Shown here: piece by piece, positions 16,213 to 24,563 of the stretch | Layout: each line of letters starts with the position of its first letter | Numbering within the stretch: the stretch's first letter is position 1 | Source of the DNA: Bradyrhizobium campsiandrae | Lineage (GTDB): Bacteria > Pseudomonadota > Alphaproteobacteria > Rhizobiales > Xanthobacteraceae | Length of the DNA stretch: 64,000 bases | Direction: 5' to 3' | Assembly: GCF_014529705.1 (NCBI RefSeq) | Contig: NZ_JAANIH010000021.1 | Coordinates: 1-64,000 of the forward strand | Notes under the pieces: model-generated | Database searches by the model: none | The model's input: only the letters and a program-made list of their open reading frames with translations | Told to the model about the DNA's origin: nothing | Program-made: the position numbers and the translations under genes

Positions 16213-17363
16213 GCCTCGACCGATGGCCCGCTTGCGGTGCGCTCGAGCCGCCGCGCCTGATCGTCGAGGCGCCTGATCGCCTGCATCTCCTCCTCGCGCC
16301 CGAGCTTGGCACCCTGGATTGCACCTTTCAGGACGCGGATGGTCTCGTCATAGACCTTGATCGGAACGGGGTAGGGATGCCGGTCCTTGCCGCCATGGGC
16401 AAGCGAGAAACGCGCTGGATCCCGGAAGCGATAGGGGGCGCCGTGCACGACCTCGGCGACCATTGCGAGCGAGCGTACGGTGCGGGCGCCGACGCCCGGC
16501 GTCAGCAACAATTCCGGGAAATCGACTGGGCCGCGCTCGGCTGCTGCCGCGAGCGTGCCGTGCAAGCGGCGAGCGAACACGTCTTTCGGCCTGACGTCGT
16601 GATGCGCCGGCATGACCAAATGCGGCAGCATCGCCTGAGCCGGCTCGGGCGCTGTTCCCGTGAGCCGCTCGAATTCAGAGAGAATGCGGTCGGGACCGAG
16701 ATCGCCGAGCAATTCGAGCTGAGCCGCGCGCGAGACATCGGCGCGATGGTCGGTGAGGTTGACGATCTCGCCCTGCTGCGGGCCGTCAATCGCGCTGTGG
16801 GGCGCGTCGACAAAACTCTTCAGCGCTTCCGAATGCCAGTGATAGCGGCGGGCCTGTCGCTTGTCGCCGTTCATGCCCTGCTGCACGACGGTCCATTTGC
16901 CGTCGGCCGTGACGAAGAAGCCGTGCAGATAGAGATCGAAACCGTCCTGGACGGCGGCGCTGTCGACCTTCGCCACCAGCCGGCTGGCGCGGGTGAGTTT
17001 CGCGCCGTCGAAGCCGACGCGCTCGCCGAGCTGTCGCAGCTCGTCCGGCGTCTTGCGCGAATGCTGGCCGCGGCCGCCGCAAACATAGATGCCGAGCTCG
17101 TCCTGCAGCGGGCCGAGCCCGCGCTTGAGCGCACCGATCACTGATGTCGTGATGCCGGAGGAGTGCCAGTCCATCCCCATCACGGCGCCGAACGATTGGA
17201 ACCAAAAGGGGTGCGACAGCCGCTGCATGAAGGCATCGCGGCCGTAATGATGTACGATCGCTTGCGTGACGATGGCACCGAGCGAAGCCATGCGGCTCGC
17301 AAGCCACGGCGGAACTCGTCCGGTGTGCAAGGGAAGATCGGCGCTGCCGGTTCGGCGAGTCAT
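16113..17363 (-). CDS. DUF763 family protein
   Basis: This 416-aa protein belongs to DUF763 (PF05559), a family of unknown function found mainly in archaea and scattered bacteria. The start MTRRTGSADLPLHTGRVPPW is characteristic, so I took the ATG at 17363 rather than upstream codons. The region TPGVGARTVRSLA (288-300) resembles a helix-hairpin-helix DNA-binding motif, followed by HGAPYRFRDPARFSLAHGG. A DNA-related role is therefore plausible but only inferred. Its last 100 bases overlap the 3' end of the P450 gene on the other strand. Cytoplasmic, with no membrane segments. Confidence 0.85.
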   Translation of the reverse strand: MTRRTGSADLPLHTGRVPPWLASRMASLGAIVTQAIVHHYGRDAFMQRLSHPFWFQSFGAVMGMDWHSSGITTSVIGALKRGLGPLQDELGIYVCGGRGQHSRKTPDELRQLGERVGFDGAKLTRASRLVAKVDSAAVQDGFDLYLHGFFVTADGKWTVVQQGMNGDKRQARRYHWHSEALKSFVDAPHSAIDGPQQGEIVNLTDHRADVSRAAQLELLGDLGPDRILSEFERLTGTAPEPAQAMLPHLVMPAHHDVRPKDVFARRLHGTLAAAAERGPVDFPELLLTPGVGARTVRSLAMVAEVVHGAPYRFRDPARFSLAHGGKDRHPYPVPIKVYDETIRVLKGAIQGAKLGREEEMQAIRRLDDQARRLERTASGPSVEAYIAGEREASPDLDGRSVFGWERDLVASRKSTG

Positions 17364-17484
17364 GATTGCCCACTCATAGCGCAATTCGGCGACGGTTGCA
17401 CCAGAGGGATGCTGCATTGCACTGAGCGTGGGAGCGAAGCCGCCGAAACCGCGTTGGGTCGCGAACGCAATCGCGGGGACATGA

Positions 17485-18630
17485 ATGAATCGCCAAGCCG
17501 TCATGACCGACATCGACAAGATGTTCGGGTGGATACCGTCATGGTTTATCGGTCTCGGCCTGGTCGCCGGGGCGATGCTGATCGCGCTGTCGTTCTATCG
17601 GCTCGCAACCTGGCTGCTCAATCGCACGTTTGGAACCCGGTTTCCGTTGCTCGGCGTCTTCATCGAGCGCACGTCGGGGCCGGCCCAGCTCGCGCTCTGC
17701 CTTGCAGCCGTCGCGCTGGTTTTGCCGCTCGCCCCGCTGGACGATGCGTTCCGCAACCCCCTGACGCGCCTGTTCGTGGTGGCCTTCATCGCGCTGATCG
17801 GCTGGATCTCGATCCGGATCGTCGACATGAGCGCGGCGCGCTATTTGCAGAACTTTCGCGACGTCGCCGAGAACTTCGTCGCGCGCAAGCACGTGACGCA
17901 AGTGCGCGTGTTCAAGCGCATGACCGATACCATCATCGTCATCATCACGGTGTCGACCGCGCTGATGACATTCGATTCGGTCAGGCAATATGGGGTTAGT
18001 CTGTTCGCCTCCGCCGGTGCCGCCGGTATCATCGTCGGTCTAGCCGCACGGCCGCTGCTGAGCAATCTGATCGCGGGCCTGCAGATCGCGATCACCCAGC
18101 CGATCCGGATCGAGGACGCCGTCATCATCGAGAACGAATGGGGCTGGGTCGAGGACATCGCTTCGACCTATGTGGTGATCCGGCTATGGGACTGGCGCCG
18201 GATGGTGGTGCCGCTGTCCTACTTCATCGAAAAGCCGTTCCAGAACTGGACCCGCGACACGGCGTCCCTGATCGGCGTCATCGCGTTCCATGTCGATTAT
18301 CGCGCCGACGTGCCGCGCATCCGGCGCTGGCTGGAGGGAGCGGTGAAGGAATCGAAGCTCTGGGACGGTGCCGTTGTGAATCTCCAGGTGATCGACGCAG
18401 ATTCGCGCACCATCGAACTGCGCGCGCTGGTCAGCGCGCGGAACGCGCCGCAATCCTGGGACCTGCGCTGCGAGATCAGGGAGAAGCTGATCGCCTTCAT
18501 CCGCGACGAGATGCCCGAAGCGCTGCCGCGCGAGCGCGCCATCCTGATTCCGCAGGGCGGTGGAGACGACACCGAATTGTTCCGGCGCTCTGCGGCGCCG
18601 GAAACGATGCGGGCAAGCGCGCGCAACTAG
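17485..18630 (+). CDS. Small-conductance mechanosensitive channel family protein (MscS-like)
   Basis: This 381-aa membrane protein has about five hydrophobic segments in residues 15-185. The pore-lining TM3 is glycine/alanine-rich (FASAGAAGIIVGLAARPLL). It runs into the MscS beta domain (ITQPIRIEDAVIIENEWGWVE) and a cytoplasmic alpha/beta C-terminal region. It should release solutes on membrane stretch, although large MscS paralogs of this type are often uncharacterised. The start could be 17485 or the ATG at 17503. It is divergent from the DUF763 gene. Confidence 0.9.
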   Translation: MNRQAVMTDIDKMFGWIPSWFIGLGLVAGAMLIALSFYRLATWLLNRTFGTRFPLLGVFIERTSGPAQLALCLAAVALVLPLAPLDDAFRNPLTRLFVVAFIALIGWISIRIVDMSAARYLQNFRDVAENFVARKHVTQVRVFKRMTDTIIVIITVSTALMTFDSVRQYGVSLFASAGAAGIIVGLAARPLLSNLIAGLQIAITQPIRIEDAVIIENEWGWVEDIASTYVVIRLWDWRRMVVPLSYFIEKPFQNWTRDTASLIGVIAFHVDYRADVPRIRRWLEGAVKESKLWDGAVVNLQVIDADSRTIELRALVSARNAPQSWDLRCEIREKLIAFIRDEMPEALPRERAILIPQGGGDDTELFRRSAAPETMRASARN

Positions 18631-18653
18631 GAGACGCAACTAAGAGAAGAGTC

Positions 18654-19634
18654 TCACTGCGCGCGGATATCGGCGGCCTTCAGCACCGGCTCCCATTTGG
18701 TCGCCTCGGCGCGCATGTAGGCGTCAAAATCCTTGGCGGAGGAGCCGACCGGGGCGGCGCCGATCTTGCCGAGCGTCGACAGCACGCTCGGGTCGTGCAA
18801 TGCCGCCTTCAGGTCGGTCTCGAGCTTGGCGACGATCTCCGGCGGCATTTTTGCAGGTCCGAGCACGCCCCACCAGACGGAGACGTCGTAGCCGGGAACC
18901 CCGGATTCGGCGACAGTCGGGACATCAGGGAGCGCCTTGGACCGCTCGGCCGAGGTCACCGCGAGCGCGCGCACCGGGCCGCCTTCGAGCTGGCCGATGG
19001 CTTCCGCAAGCGGATTGATGCTGAGGGGAATCTCGCCTGCAATGACGGCGGTGAGCGCCGGCGCCCCGCCCTTGTAGGGGATTGCGACGATCTTTGCGCC
19101 GGACATGTATTTCAGGAGCTCGCCGGCGAGATGCGCCGAGGTGCCGTTGCCGGACATGCCATAGGAGAGCTTGTCAGGCTCCTTCTTGGCCGCCGTCAGG
19201 AGATCGCCGAGCGTCTTGTATGGGCTGTCCTTGGCCACAACGATCGCAAGCGGCGAGGAGGCGACTTCCGATATCGCGGTGAAGTCCTTGAACGTATCGT
19301 AGGGCACGCTCGGATAGATGAACTGGTTGAGCGGATGGCCGCTCGCGACCAGGATCAGCGTGTAGCCGTCAGGTGCGGCCTGCGTCAGCGCCTGCGAGGC
19401 GACGATGCCGCCGGCACCGGGCCGGTTGTCGATCACCGGCTGCTGGCCCCAGTTTTTCGCGAGCGCCTGGCCCAGCGTGCGGGCGAGCACGTCGACCGCC
19501 CCGCCGGCCGCGTAGGGCACGAGGATGTGGACCGGCTTGCTGGGATAAGTGTCGGCGGCCTGCGCGACATTGGCCGCGAGCAGCAGACCGGCGCCGAGCA
19601 TCAAAGCGCCGATCTTCTTGTTCGAACCCAGCAT
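18654..19634 (-). CDS. Tripartite tricarboxylate transporter-type binding protein (TctC/Bug family)
   Basis: This 326-aa periplasmic protein has a signal peptide ending ANVAQA near residue 27 and the family opening YPSKPVHILVPYAAGGAVDV. The glycine-rich PGAGGIVASQAL loop that binds the carboxylate of the ligand is also present. No TctA/TctB membrane genes accompany it, as is usual for the expanded Bug family. It is divergent from a TetR regulator. The ligand is unknown; a carboxylic acid is likely. Nearby dicarboxylate symporter and dehydrogenase genes suggest organic acid use. Confidence 0.88.
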   Translation of the reverse strand: MLGSNKKIGALMLGAGLLLAANVAQAADTYPSKPVHILVPYAAGGAVDVLARTLGQALAKNWGQQPVIDNRPGAGGIVASQALTQAAPDGYTLILVASGHPLNQFIYPSVPYDTFKDFTAISEVASSPLAIVVAKDSPYKTLGDLLTAAKKEPDKLSYGMSGNGTSAHLAGELLKYMSGAKIVAIPYKGGAPALTAVIAGEIPLSINPLAEAIGQLEGGPVRALAVTSAERSKALPDVPTVAESGVPGYDVSVWWGVLGPAKMPPEIVAKLETDLKAALHDPSVLSTLGKIGAAPVGSSAKDFDAYMRAEATKWEPVLKAADIRAQ

Positions 19635-19711
19635 GCTTCAGCACTCCTTCAGGGCGTTCGCGTCCGAGCCGTGGTCGTCAGGACCAATCCGGATGCCGCC
19701 CATCGTTTTTG

Positions 19712-19741
19712 TTGACGAGACCTGATCTTTTGGACGATAGT
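19712..19741 (+). promoter_or_regulatory. Possible sigma-70-type promoter of the TetR gene
   Basis: TTGACG at 19712-19717 and GATAGT at 19736-19741 are 18 bp apart. The ATG of the TetR gene begins only 10 bp after the -10-like hexamer, which would give a leaderless or nearly leaderless mRNA. The -10 match is modest. Confidence 0.35.
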
Positions 19742-19750
19742 ACAAATCGG

Positions 19751-20461
19751 ATGGTACGCAAGCCCACCAGCAAGGAAACGGCCCGCAAGCCGAACATGCG
19801 CGAGGCGATCCTCGCTGCGGCCGAGGAGCTGTTCGCCACCAACGGATTCAACGCCGTCTCGGTGCGCGATATCGCCCAGGCCGCCGGGGCCAACCCCGGC
19901 AGCGTGACCTATCACTTCAAGACCAAGGACGGTCTGCTGCTGGAAATCTACCGGCGTCATTGCGGACCGATGAATCTGCGCCGTTCGGAGCTGCTTGCGG
20001 CCGCGAGGCGCGTGCGCGATCTGCAGGATCGGCTGGAGGCGATCGTGCGCGCCTATGTGGTGCCGGCCTTCACTTCCGGCAGCGATCTCGCCGGGGGCGG
20101 GGCGCGGTTCACGCGCCTGCGCGCCGTGATGTCGGCCGAGGGCAACGAAGTCGCCAGAAAGATCATCGCGCAGACCTTTGACGATACCAGCCACGCCTTC
20201 ATCGACGCGATCCATGAGAGCCTGCCGCACATTCCGCGCACCGACATCGTCTGGCGCAGCCATTTCCTGCTGGGCGCGCTCTATTATTCGCTGGTGACGC
20301 CGGACCGCGTCTCGCGCCTGTCGCGGGGCGAGGCCGACGGCAGCGATGCCGCCAATGCCATCGAGCAGATGGTGCGGGCCACCGTCGCCGCGTTCCAGGC
20401 GCCGGCCCTGGACCAGGCCGCGCCGGCACGGCGGCGGCCGGCCGTCACCAGCAAGGCTTGA
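19751..20461 (+). CDS. TetR-family transcriptional regulator
   Basis: This 236-aa protein has an N-terminal TetR DNA-binding domain: AAEELFATNGFNAVSVRDIAQAAGANPGSV followed by TYHFKTKDGLL, at roughly residues 20-65. A helical ligand-binding domain follows, and the C-terminus is Ala/Pro/Arg-rich. I used the ATG at 19751; no Shine-Dalgarno precedes it. It faces the TctC/Bug gene and lies upstream of the symporter gene, so it may control either side. The inducer is unknown. Confidence 0.88.
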   Translation: MVRKPTSKETARKPNMREAILAAAEELFATNGFNAVSVRDIAQAAGANPGSVTYHFKTKDGLLLEIYRRHCGPMNLRRSELLAAARRVRDLQDRLEAIVRAYVVPAFTSGSDLAGGGARFTRLRAVMSAEGNEVARKIIAQTFDDTSHAFIDAIHESLPHIPRTDIVWRSHFLLGALYYSLVTPDRVSRLSRGEADGSDAANAIEQMVRATVAAFQAPALDQAAPARRRPAVTSKA

Positions 20462-20490
20462 AGAAGCACTCTCGTTCGGCGGTTGAAGCG

Positions 20491-20595
20491 ATGACGATGT
20501 TGTACACAGCGACGATTCCGTCGCCAGATCCGAACACGCGCAAGCGGGTGTTCGAGCACATCGTCGCCATGGTCACGCCGCTCGGGTTCGACTGA
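20491..20595 (+). CDS. Putative 34-aa leader peptide upstream of the symporter
   Basis: A short open frame (MTMLYTATIPSPDPNTRKR then VFEHIVAMVTPLGFD) ends in a TGA that shares a base with the ATG of the symporter gene (TGATG). That overlap would couple translation of the two. No strong ribosome site is visible. It may be a regulatory leader, a small protein, or the remnant of a longer gene. Confidence 0.3.
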   Translation: MTMLYTATIPSPDPNTRKRVFEHIVAMVTPLGFD

Positions 20596-21905
20596 TGACG
20601 GCGATGGCGGTCGACAAGCCGCGCGGGCGAGCCTGGTGGAAGGAGCTCTGGATTCAGGTGCTCATCGCCATGGCGGCCGGCATCGTGCTTGGGATCGTCA
20701 GCCCCGAGCTAGGCGCCAGGATGCAGCCGCTCGGGGATGCCTTCGTCAAGGCGATCCGGATGCTGATCGCGCCGATCATCTTCTGCACCGTGGTGCATGG
20801 CATCGCCCACATGGCCGACATGGCGCGGGTGGGACGCGTCGCGGTCAAGGCGATCATCTATTTCGAGATCATGACCACGATCGCGCTGATCATCGGTCTC
20901 ATTGCGGTCAACGTGCTCAGGCCCGGCGCCGGCATGAACATCGATCCCGCCAGCATCAATGCCAGCGCGGTCGAGCCCTATGTCAAGCAGACCGCCGTGA
21001 TCGGCTTCGTGCCGTTTCTGATGAACATCGTTCCGGCGACCTTCGTCGGTGCCTTTGCCGAGGGGAATATCCTCCAGGTGCTGTTCATTTCCGTGCTGTG
21101 CGGTTTTGCGCTGGTGCAACTGGGTGAGCGCGCTGCGCCCCTGGTCGGCTTGATCGAGATCGCCGCCAAGATGGTGTTCGGCGTCGTCGGCTTCGTGATG
21201 TGGGCGGCTCCGATCGGAGCGTTCGGGGCGATCGCGTTCACGGTCGGCAAGTTCGGCGTCGGCTCGCTGGCCTCGCTCGGCAAGCTCTTGGGCGGCTTCT
21301 ATCTCACCTGCGTGATCTTCATCATCGTGGCGCTCGGCCCGGTCGCGCGACTCTGTGGGTTCTCGCTGCTCAAGCTGATTCGCTACATCTGGGAAGAGCT
21401 GCTGATCTGCATCGCCACGACCTCGTCCGAGACGGTGCTGCCGCGGATGCTGACCAAGCTGGAAAGGGCCGGCTGCGAGAAGAGCGTGGTCGGGCTGGTG
21501 ATCCCGACCGGCTACTCCTTCAATCTCGACGGCACTTGCCTGTATCTGGCTGCGGCGTCGGTGTTCCTGGCGCAGGCGACCAACACACCCTTCGGGCTGG
21601 CCGAGCAGATCGAATTGCTCTTGATCCTGCTGGTGACGTCCAAGGGCGCCGCGGGAATCGCGGGCGCAGCGTTCATCGTGCTGGCGGCGACGCTGTCGGC
21701 CACCGGCACGATTCCGGTGACGAGCGTCGCGCTGGTGCTCGGCATCCACCGTCTGATGTCGCAGGGGCTGACGCCGACCAATCTGATCGGCAATGCGGTC
21801 GCGACCATTGCGATTGCAAAATGGGAGGGCGCGCTCGACGGCGAGCGTTTGAAGCGCGTGCTCGACGGCGCCGGACCGGCAACGGCAACACGACACGAGG
21901 ATTGA
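20595..21905 (+). CDS. Dicarboxylate/amino acid:cation symporter (DctA family)
   Basis: This 436-aa inner-membrane protein of the DAACS/SLC1 family carries the signature motifs TSSSETVLPRM, GYSFNLDGT and the C-terminal hairpin region TSKGAAGIAGAAFIV. About eight transmembrane helices and two re-entrant loops are expected. It imports C4-dicarboxylates or acidic amino acids with sodium or protons. The ATG at 20595 overlaps the end of a short upstream frame; an alternative ATG is at 20604. The DUF1932 dehydrogenase gene follows after 4 bp, so substrate import and oxidation are probably linked. Confidence 0.9.
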   Translation: MTAMAVDKPRGRAWWKELWIQVLIAMAAGIVLGIVSPELGARMQPLGDAFVKAIRMLIAPIIFCTVVHGIAHMADMARVGRVAVKAIIYFEIMTTIALIIGLIAVNVLRPGAGMNIDPASINASAVEPYVKQTAVIGFVPFLMNIVPATFVGAFAEGNILQVLFISVLCGFALVQLGERAAPLVGLIEIAAKMVFGVVGFVMWAAPIGAFGAIAFTVGKFGVGSLASLGKLLGGFYLTCVIFIIVALGPVARLCGFSLLKLIRYIWEELLICIATTSSETVLPRMLTKLERAGCEKSVVGLVIPTGYSFNLDGTCLYLAAASVFLAQATNTPFGLAEQIELLLILLVTSKGAAGIAGAAFIVLAATLSATGTIPVTSVALVLGIHRLMSQGLTPTNLIGNAVATIAIAKWEGALDGERLKRVLDGAGPATATRHED

Positions 21906-21909
21906 ACAG

Positions 21910-22830
21910 ATGGCAGATCCGAGACGGTGGCAGATCGGGCTGGTTGGCTATGGTGAGGTCGGCCGGATCCTGGCTGAAGATTTGCGCCAGCAGGACATCA
22001 AGGTCGCTGCGTACGACATCAAGCTTGGGGGCGAGCAGGGCGCTGCGTTGCAGGAGCACGCCGCGAAGTTCGGCGTGACGCTTGCAGCCTCTCACGCCGA
22101 GCTGACGGCAAAATCCGATTTCATCATCTCAGCCGTGACCGCGAGCCAGGCCGTTCCGGTGGCAAAGGCCTGCGCCGCTGCGATCAATCAAGGCACCTGG
22201 TTCCTCGATTTCAACTCGGCCTCGCCAGGCGCCAAGCAGCGCGCGGCCGCGCTGATCGACGGCGCCGCCGGACGTTACGTCGAGGGCGCGGTGATGACCT
22301 CCGTGCCGCCATATCGCATCAAGGTGCCGCTGCTGCTCGGCGGCCCCGGCGCGCGGGAGCTGGAGCCACTGCTGAATGCGATCGGCTTTGCGGCGAAGGT
22401 TGCGAGCGACAAGCTCGGCGTCTCCTCCGCGGTGAAGATGTGCCGCAGCATCATGATCAAGGGCCTTGAGGCCATGGTGATCGAAAGTTTCACCACCGCG
22501 CGCGCCTATGGCGTCGAGGACGCGGTGCTGGCGTCGCTGGCGGAGACCTTTCCCGCCATCAATTGGGAGAAGCAGGGCGCCTATTTCTTCCAGCGCGTGA
22601 TCGAACACGGCCGCCGCCGGGCCGAAGAAGTCCGTGAAGTGGCCGAGACCGTGCGCGAGGCGGGGCTGACGCCGTGGTCGGCGCAAGGGACCGCCGAGCG
22701 TCAGGCCTGGGTCGCCGACCTCGCCGACGAGGGCCTGTTCGGCGCGAAGGGGACGAAGGAATTCGCCCGCAGCGCCGATTGGCGCATCGAGGCGGATCGC
22801 ATTCTGGCGAAAATCAAACGCGGAAGCTGA
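21910..22830 (+). CDS. NAD(P)-dependent dehydrogenase with DUF1932 C-terminal domain
   Basis: This 306-aa enzyme of the beta-hydroxyacid dehydrogenase type has the N-terminal Rossmann loop GLVGYGEVG (residues 9-17), the substrate motif FLDFNSASPG near residue 98 and a conserved lysine in SSAVKMCRS near residue 178. The C-terminal helical domain is of the DUF1932 type. It probably oxidises or reduces a hydroxy acid. The gene is directly downstream of the symporter, suggesting the same operon. The E. barkeri nicotinate route uses a member of this broad superfamily for 2-(hydroxymethyl)glutarate, but the location and the DUF1932 domain argue for a separate pathway. Confidence 0.82.
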   Translation: MADPRRWQIGLVGYGEVGRILAEDLRQQDIKVAAYDIKLGGEQGAALQEHAAKFGVTLAASHAELTAKSDFIISAVTASQAVPVAKACAAAINQGTWFLDFNSASPGAKQRAAALIDGAAGRYVEGAVMTSVPPYRIKVPLLLGGPGARELEPLLNAIGFAAKVASDKLGVSSAVKMCRSIMIKGLEAMVIESFTTARAYGVEDAVLASLAETFPAINWEKQGAYFFQRVIEHGRRRAEEVREVAETVREAGLTPWSAQGTAERQAWVADLADEGLFGAKGTKEFARSADWRIEADRILAKIKRGS

Positions 22831-22839
22831 TCGTCACGA

Positions 22840-23163
22840 TCAGCTGAGAACCATGCCTTTGTCGCGATAGTTCGAGACCTCGTCTCGGGCGGCCTCGATC
22901 AAATCGATCAGGCTGTTGGCCTCGCGGAGGACCTCCTTGGTGCGCTCGGTCCGGAACTCGGTCAGGATCATGCGAACGCATTTGTCGGCCGTATCGAGCG
23001 TCCACAGCGCGCGCGCCATGTCCTGCTGCGACTGGATCGCCGAGATGTCGAGGCCCGAGAGCACTTCGCCGATGCCGTTCAATCGCTTGAGGGCAGTCTC
23101 GGCGGGCGTGTTGGCCCGGATGGACTGGTAGTCGATGCTGCTGAATGCGCTGAACGTATCCAT
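22840..23163 (-). CDS. Small hypothetical protein
   Basis: A 107-aa, mostly helical, acidic protein with no family I can name. Stretches such as RTERTKEVLREANSLIDLIEAARDEV suggest long amphipathic helices, and no signal peptide or membrane segment is present. It converges with the dehydrogenase gene with 9 bp between the stops. Downstream cotranscription from the amidohydrolase gene at 23313 is possible but the gap is 149 bp. Confidence 0.65.
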   Translation of the reverse strand: MDTFSAFSSIDYQSIRANTPAETALKRLNGIGEVLSGLDISAIQSQQDMARALWTLDTADKCVRMILTEFRTERTKEVLREANSLIDLIEAARDEVSNYRDKGMVLS

Positions 23164-23312
23164 AACTTCCCCAGAGAACGCAGATGGTCAGTGCGCACGT
23201 CCCATTAGGGTTAGCGCCGTCTTTACCGCAATGCGTTGGGCTACGGTCCGGGATTCTACCGGACTCGGATTTGGGGGAATTGCCGGCAAATCGGCGCGAA
23301 AAATGCTGACGA

Positions 23313-24518
23313 TCAGGAACGTTTCCCGACAATCCTACCGTTAGAAGCAACGAGCATACCTGCCTTGTAAACGGCGCGGCCCTGCGGCACCGCCACCACG
23401 GCCTCGGGAACGTGGCCTGCGTTCAGCGTGACGAAATCGGCCTTGGCCCCGACGTGCAGGCCGTAATCCTCCAGCCGCAGCGCCCTGGCGCCAGACGCGG
23501 TGACGAGGTCGAATGCGACCCGCAATTCCTCATCGGTATTGAAGCCAGAGCGATAGCCGAGCGTCGTCGCCCGGCGCAGCATGTCGCCGTCGCCATAGGG
23601 CCACCAGGAATCGCGGATGTTGTCGTTGCCGCTGAACACGGTCACGCCGGCGTCGCGCAAGGGCAGGATGGGCGGGAAGGCGCGCGCGCCCGGCGCATTG
23701 GTCATGATCGCGACGCCGGAGCGGGCGAGGATGTCGGCGACGCTCTTGAGCTGGTCCACCGAGATATCGCCGAGCCCGTAGGCATGGCTGATGGCGACAT
23801 GGCCTTCCATGCCGAGCGCGCGCGTGCGCGCTGCGATCTGCTCGATCTCGAAGGCACCGAGCGTGCCCATGTCGTGCAGGTGAATGTCGACGTCGACGCC
23901 ATGCTTGCCCGCGACGCCGAACACCACGTCGAGATGCTTCTCGACATCGCGATCAAAACTGGCGGGATCGAGCCCGCCGACGAGGTTCGCGCCGAGGCCG
24001 ATCGCTTCATCCAGCAATTGCGGCGTGCCCGGGCTCGTCAAAATGCCGCTTTGGGGAAAGGCGACGAGCTGGATGTCGATCAGGCCCTTGTATTCCTCAC
24101 GCACGCGCAGGATCGTCTCCAGCGATCTCAGGCCGACCGAGCCGTCGACCATGACGTGGCTGCGCATCTGCGTGCTGCCGTTGATGATGCAGAGATCGAG
24201 CTGGTTGCGCGCCCGCACGTCCATCGGCGCCGCTTCGGCCATGTTCTGGGCCTGGAAGGCGACGCGTTCGTGCACGTCGAAGCCGTTGCTGCATGGCTTG
24301 TGCGGGCGCCAGGCATCGCCATAGAAGCTGGTATCGAGATGGATGTGGCCTTCGACGAAGCCGGGAACGACCAGCGCATTGCCGAGGTCGACAGTTTCAG
24401 TGCCGCTTGCGGGCGCATCGCCCGGCAGCAGCGCGGCGATGCGCCCGTCCTTGATCCCGATGTGATGGCGCGCTCCGCCGTCGAAACGGGCGTTGAGGAA
24501 GATCTTGTCGAAAGCCAT
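23313..24518 (-). CDS. Amidohydrolase, cytosine deaminase-like
   Basis: This 401-aa cytoplasmic amidohydrolase-superfamily enzyme has metal motif GHIHLDTS (H-x-H) near residue 58, further metal-site histidines in DVDIHLHDMG and AISHAYG, and the catalytic aspartate in FSGNDNIRDSW. The last motif is typical of cytosine deaminase-like proteins. It likely deaminates or hydrolyses a cyclic amide or amine; the substrate cannot be read from the sequence. A paralog lies 45 bp upstream on the same strand, probably in the same operon. Confidence 0.85.
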   Translation of the reverse strand: MAFDKIFLNARFDGGARHHIGIKDGRIAALLPGDAPASGTETVDLGNALVVPGFVEGHIHLDTSFYGDAWRPHKPCSNGFDVHERVAFQAQNMAEAAPMDVRARNQLDLCIINGSTQMRSHVMVDGSVGLRSLETILRVREEYKGLIDIQLVAFPQSGILTSPGTPQLLDEAIGLGANLVGGLDPASFDRDVEKHLDVVFGVAGKHGVDVDIHLHDMGTLGAFEIEQIAARTRALGMEGHVAISHAYGLGDISVDQLKSVADILARSGVAIMTNAPGARAFPPILPLRDAGVTVFSGNDNIRDSWWPYGDGDMLRRATTLGYRSGFNTDEELRVAFDLVTASGARALRLEDYGLHVGAKADFVTLNAGHVPEAVVAVPQGRAVYKAGMLVASNGRIVGKRS

Positions 24519-24563
24519 CCGGTTGCTCCGTTGGTCGATTTGCGAACGATCGCTGCGCGCTGC

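Noticed and set aside
21910..22830. DUF1932 dehydrogenase as the 2-(hydroxymethyl)glutarate dehydrogenase of the nicotinate route
   Set aside because: It is 7.5 kb from the island, linked to a DctA symporter, lacks the operator motif, and has a DUF1932 domain rather than the usual C-terminal domain of that enzyme. Kept only as a remote alternative.
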